DNA from: Haematobia irritans
Taxonomy: Eukaryota > Arthropoda > Insecta > Diptera > Muscidae
NCBI RefSeq assembly: GCF_050003625.1
Contig: NC_134400.1
Coordinates: 42,580,557-42,644,556 of the forward strand
Length of the DNA stretch: 64,000 nt
Direction of reading: 5' to 3'
Shown here: one piece after another, positions 60,722 to 64,000 of the stretch
Layout of the letters: each line of letters opens with the position of its first letter
Numbering within the stretch: position 1 is the stretch's first letter
The notes under the pieces: generated by a model
What the model was told of the DNA's origin: nothing
Database searches by the model: none
The model's input: the letters and a program-made list of their open reading frames with translations, nothing else
Program-made: the position numbers and the translations under genes

Positions 60722-63292
60722 ACACAAAAAAAACTTTTCTGATTCAATCACGAAATTAATTGATCCAATTAATTTTTTAATTGAAATGTCAATTTAAAAA
60801 ATTAATTGATATTAATTTTTGTGATTGATTTTTTTAAGTTAAAAAAATTGTTGAATCAATTAAATTTTTAATTGAATATTTTTATACCCTCCATCATAGG
60901 ATGGGGGTATATTAACTTTGTCATTCCGTTTGTAACACATCGAAATATTGCTCTAAGACCCCATAAAGTATATATATTCTGGGTCGTGGTGAAATTCTGA
61001 GTCGATCTAAGCATGTCCGTCCGTCTGTTGAAATCACGCTAACTTCCGAACGAAACAAGCTATCGACTTGAAACTTGGCACAAGTAGTTGTTATCGATGT
61101 AGGTCGGATGGTATTGAAAATGGGCCATATCGGTCCACTTTTACGTATAGCCCCCATATAAAGGGACCCTCAGATTTGGCTTGTGGAGCCTCTAACAGAA
61201 GCATATTTCATCCGATCCGGCTGATATTTGGTATATGGTCTCTAACAACCATGCAAAAATTGGTCCACATCGGTCCATAATTATATATAGCCCTCATATA
61301 AACCGATCACCAGATTTGGCTTGCGGAGCCTCAAAGAGAAGCAAATTTCATCCGATCCGGCTGAAATTTGGTACATGCTGTTGGTATATGGTCTCTAACA
61401 ACCATGCAAAAATTGGTCCATATCGGTCCTTAATTATATATAGCCCCCATATAAACCGATCCCCAGATTTGGCTTGCGGAGCCTCAAAGAGAAGCAAATT
61501 TCATCCGATCCGGCTGAAATTTGGTACATGATGTTGGTATATGGTCTCTAACAACCATGTCCTTAATTATATATAGCCCCCATATAAACCGATCACCAGA
61601 TTTGGCTTGTGGAGCCTCTAAGAGAAGCATATTTCATCCGATCCGGCTGAAATTTGGTACATGGTGTTGGTATATGGTCTCTAACAATCATGCAAAAATT
61701 GGTCCACATCGGTCCATAATTATATATAGCCCCCATATAAACCGATCCCCAGATTTGGCTTGTGGAGCCTCTAAGAGAAGCATATTTCATCCGATCCGGC
61801 TGAAATTTGGTACATGGTGTTGGTATATGGTCTCTAACAATCATGCAAAAATTGGTCCACATCGATCCATAATTATATATAGCCCCCATATAAACCGAGC
61901 ACCAGATTTGGCTTGTGGAGCCTCTAAGAGAAGCATATTTCATCCGATCCGGCTGAAATTTGGTACATGGTGTTGGTATATGGTCTCTAACAATCATGCA
62001 AAAATTGGTCCACATCGGTCCATAATTATATATAGCGCCCATATAAACCGATCCCCAGATTTGGGTTGCGGAGCCTCAAAGAGAAGCAAATTTCATCCGA
62101 TCCGCCTCAAATTTGGTACATGATATTGTTATGTGGTCTCTAATAACCATGCAAAAATTGGTCCACGTCGGTTCATAATTATATATAGCCCCCATATAAG
62201 CCGATCCCAGATTTGGCTTGCGAAGTCTCCAAGAGAAGCAAATTTCATCCAATCCGGTTGTAATTTTGAACATGGTGTTAGTATATGATCTTTAACAACC
62301 GTGCCAGAATTGGTCCATATCGGTCCATAATTATATATAGCCCCCATATAAAACGTTCTCCAGATTTGACCTCCGGAGCCTCTTGGAGGAGCAATATTCA
62401 TCCGATCCGGTTCAAATTAGGAACGTGGTGTTCGTATATGGTCGCTAAGAACCATACCAAAATTGGTCCAATCACACAAAAATTGGTCCATATCGGTTCA
62501 TAATCGTGGTTGCCACTAGAGCCAAAAATAATCTACCAAAATTTTATTTATATAGAAAATTTTGTCAAAATTTTATTTCTATAGACAATTTTGTCAAAAT
62601 TTTATTTCTAGAGAAAATTTTGTTAAAATTTTATTCGGTTCATAATAAATTTTTCATCATTGTCAAAATTTTATTTCTATAGAAAATTTTTTCAAAATTG
62701 TATTTCTATAGAAAATTTTGTTCAAATTTTATTCGGTTCATAATCATGGTTGCCACTCGAGCCAAAAATAATCTACCAAGATTTTATTTCTATAGAATAT
62801 TTTGTCAAAAGTTTATTTCTATAGAAAATTTGGTAAAATTTTATTTCTGTAGAAATTTTTGTCAAAATTTTCTTTCTATAGAAAATTTTGTCAACATTTT
62901 TATTTCTATAGAAAATTTTGTGAAAATTTTATTTCTATAGTAAATTTTGTTAAAATTTTATTTCTGTAGAAAATTTTGTCAAAATTTTATGTCTACTTTG
63001 TCAAACTGAATTATATACGTATTGGATCGATCTTTTTTGATTTAATATATACCACGTATGGACTTACATACAATTTAGAAGATGGTGTTAGGTTTTAAGA
63101 TACCTTGCCATCGGCAAGCGTTACCGCAACTTAAGTAATTCGATTATGGATGGCAGTGTTTAGAAGAAGTTTCTACGCAATCCATGATGGAGGGTACATA
63201 AGCTTCGGCCTGGCCGAACTTACGGCCGTATATACTTGTTTAAAACTCAATTAAGAGTTTAATTGGAAAATTTTTCGTGAAATTTTTTTCTG
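60722..63292. mobile_element. Family E MITE (copy E4), split by A3
   Basis: E sequence at 60722-60883 (CACACACAAAAAAAAC start) and 63243-63292 (ends TTTTTTTCTGTG). TA is duplicated at both junctions with the SINE. Confidence 0.75.
60884..63242 (+). mobile_element. Family A tandem-repeat element (copy A3), 2.36 kb
   Basis: TTTTTATACCCTCCATCATA start, TTCTGAGTCGATCTAAGCAT, GTCCGTCCGTCTGTTG, eight or so 153-bp units (61140-62480), 29-bp satellite (62535-62995), hairpin TTCGGCCTGGCCGAA and CGGCCGTATATACTTGTTT end. Open frames of up to 200 codons on the plus strand and 149 on the minus strand are repeat artefacts. Confidence 0.85.
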
Positions 63293-63307
63293 TGTAGGTG
63301 AGCATAA

Positions 63308-64000
63308 AAAAGCCTACAATTAAGAAGCAAACAAATACTTTAACCCAGTGTACAAAGACAAGAAAGCCAACTGGTTGATGCGGAAAATGAACTATCTCAT
63401 GCCAAAACTCAACTAAATTGTACTACAGTTTTTGAGTTTTGAAGTCGTGTCTGAATTTGGTTTTCGTTAACACGTTTTTAAAGGAAATTTGTTTACTAGT
63501 ATCAACTACGCAAAACTCAAATTAAAAAAAAAGAGTTATGCCTCAAATGGATCTTTACTTCAATTCTCAGCTTCTCTGGCTCGGAATCCATACCAAAATC
63601 ATTAGTGTAAAGACTAAATCACTGGGAGTGATTAAGCTTTTTTCTCAGTGTTTGTAGCGCAATTCGAAAACGGTTGTCGATTGCCATTCTGTGATCGTGA
63701 CAAAAATTACTTTCCATTTTTATCACACGTATGAATATACAAAAAATAAATCCATAATTTCCGTGACTTCGGACAATTTCATCCCACGTGCAAATCTTTA
63801 ATTGAAATTAATACCGAGGGCAGAATCCTTAGCATAATCACAAAACACAGGTACAAAAACGTCTTTTAAGGGAAATGGAAACCCAATACAAAAAGCAATT
63901 ATCTTCAATACTCGTAGAAATATTGAATTTCTGGCTTTGAATCAATTCTAAGCATTCCGGTGCTTTATGTTCATTTTTTCCTTAATGTTTGATCTTATAT
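63308..64000. other. Unassigned right edge
   Basis: No gene, RNA or repeat family recognised. AT-rich. Confidence 0.3.

Larger units (their letters stand above)
59345..63307 (+). mobile_element. SINE split by nested insertions
   Basis: SINE pieces: 59345-59512 (box A TGGTACAATGG, box B-like GGTTCAATACT, GTTTTTCAGCGCGGATTAT), 60586-60721 (GTGGTTTCACTCTAATGTG to GGACTGAAAAGTCTA) and 63293-63307 (TAGGTGAGC). The first gap holds an F-like element, the second a family E MITE that itself holds a family A element. Confidence 0.8.

Noticed and set aside
61521..62123. 200-codon plus-strand frame with 51-residue repeats
   Set aside because: Artefact of the 153-bp tandem unit of element A3; the opposite strand is also open and no family resemblance was seen.

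Overview
This is a eukaryotic window from a higher dipteran, most likely a calyptrate (muscoid) fly. I infer this from AT-rich DNA, GT-AG introns, a fly-style ciliary dynein gene, gypsy, BEL and mariner relics, tRNA-derived SINEs ending in CCTAA repeats, and very abundant TATACCC/CCGTCC repeats. The species is not determined by the sequence.

Only one host gene is clearly supported: an axonemal outer-arm dynein intermediate chain of the DNAI2 (IC2) family. It lies on the minus strand from 47239 to 37148 in five exons joined by phase-consistent GT-AG introns, predicting about 586 residues. Intron 2 (4.7 kb) and intron 3 (3.3 kb) are filled with repeats; intron 3 holds a 2.7-kb array of a 29-bp AT-rich satellite. 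The sequence upstream of the start is a direct duplication of about 270 bp, and each copy carries an RFX-type X-box. Two weaker hints of host transcription units are a repeat-poor island at 51.7-53.3 kb with a possible first coding exon, and a TATA/splice-donor configuration near 12.1 kb.

Almost everything else is mobile DNA, much of it nested. 0-6.7 kb: decayed gypsy-like (errantivirus-type) element on the minus strand (env, pol, gag, leader, PBS, short LTR), abutting a TA tract and a BEL/Pao gag relic (6.8-8.0 kb). 8.36-9.99 kb: complete but dead mariner with a SINE in its catalytic domain. 10.1-11.4 kb: retro-insertion containing an 0.8-kb hAT-like element, itself containing a SINE. 13.7-18.6 kb: satellite and a stack of elements. 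19.0-19.9 kb: Tc1/mariner deletion derivative. 20.17-25.79 kb: 5.6-kb hAT-like element with a perfect 8-bp target duplication, stuffed with other elements. 26.4-27.5 and 31.8-33.0 kb: two inverted copies of a 1.1-kb element, each with perfect 8-bp duplications. 27.6-30.4 kb: tandem-repeat element (family B). 33.2-36.5 kb: AT-rich MITE (E) holding an A element holding a G element. 48.5-51.5 kb, 53.4-56.3 kb and 57-63.3 kb: further MITEs, tandem-repeat elements, a Tc1-like relic and a four-layer SINE nest.

Main structural theme: four dispersed families (called A, B, C and D here) are built around a shared tandem unit of about 152-153 bp. A, B and D also share a CCGTCC/CCGTCT block and a TCTGAGTCGATC block, and carry hairpins near one end. 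This resembles Helentron/DINE-TR1-type elements with central tandem repeats. A second theme is a group of TA-flanked elements whose ends begin CAC(A/T)GAAAAAA or similar. Family letters (A-R) are labels invented for this annotation.
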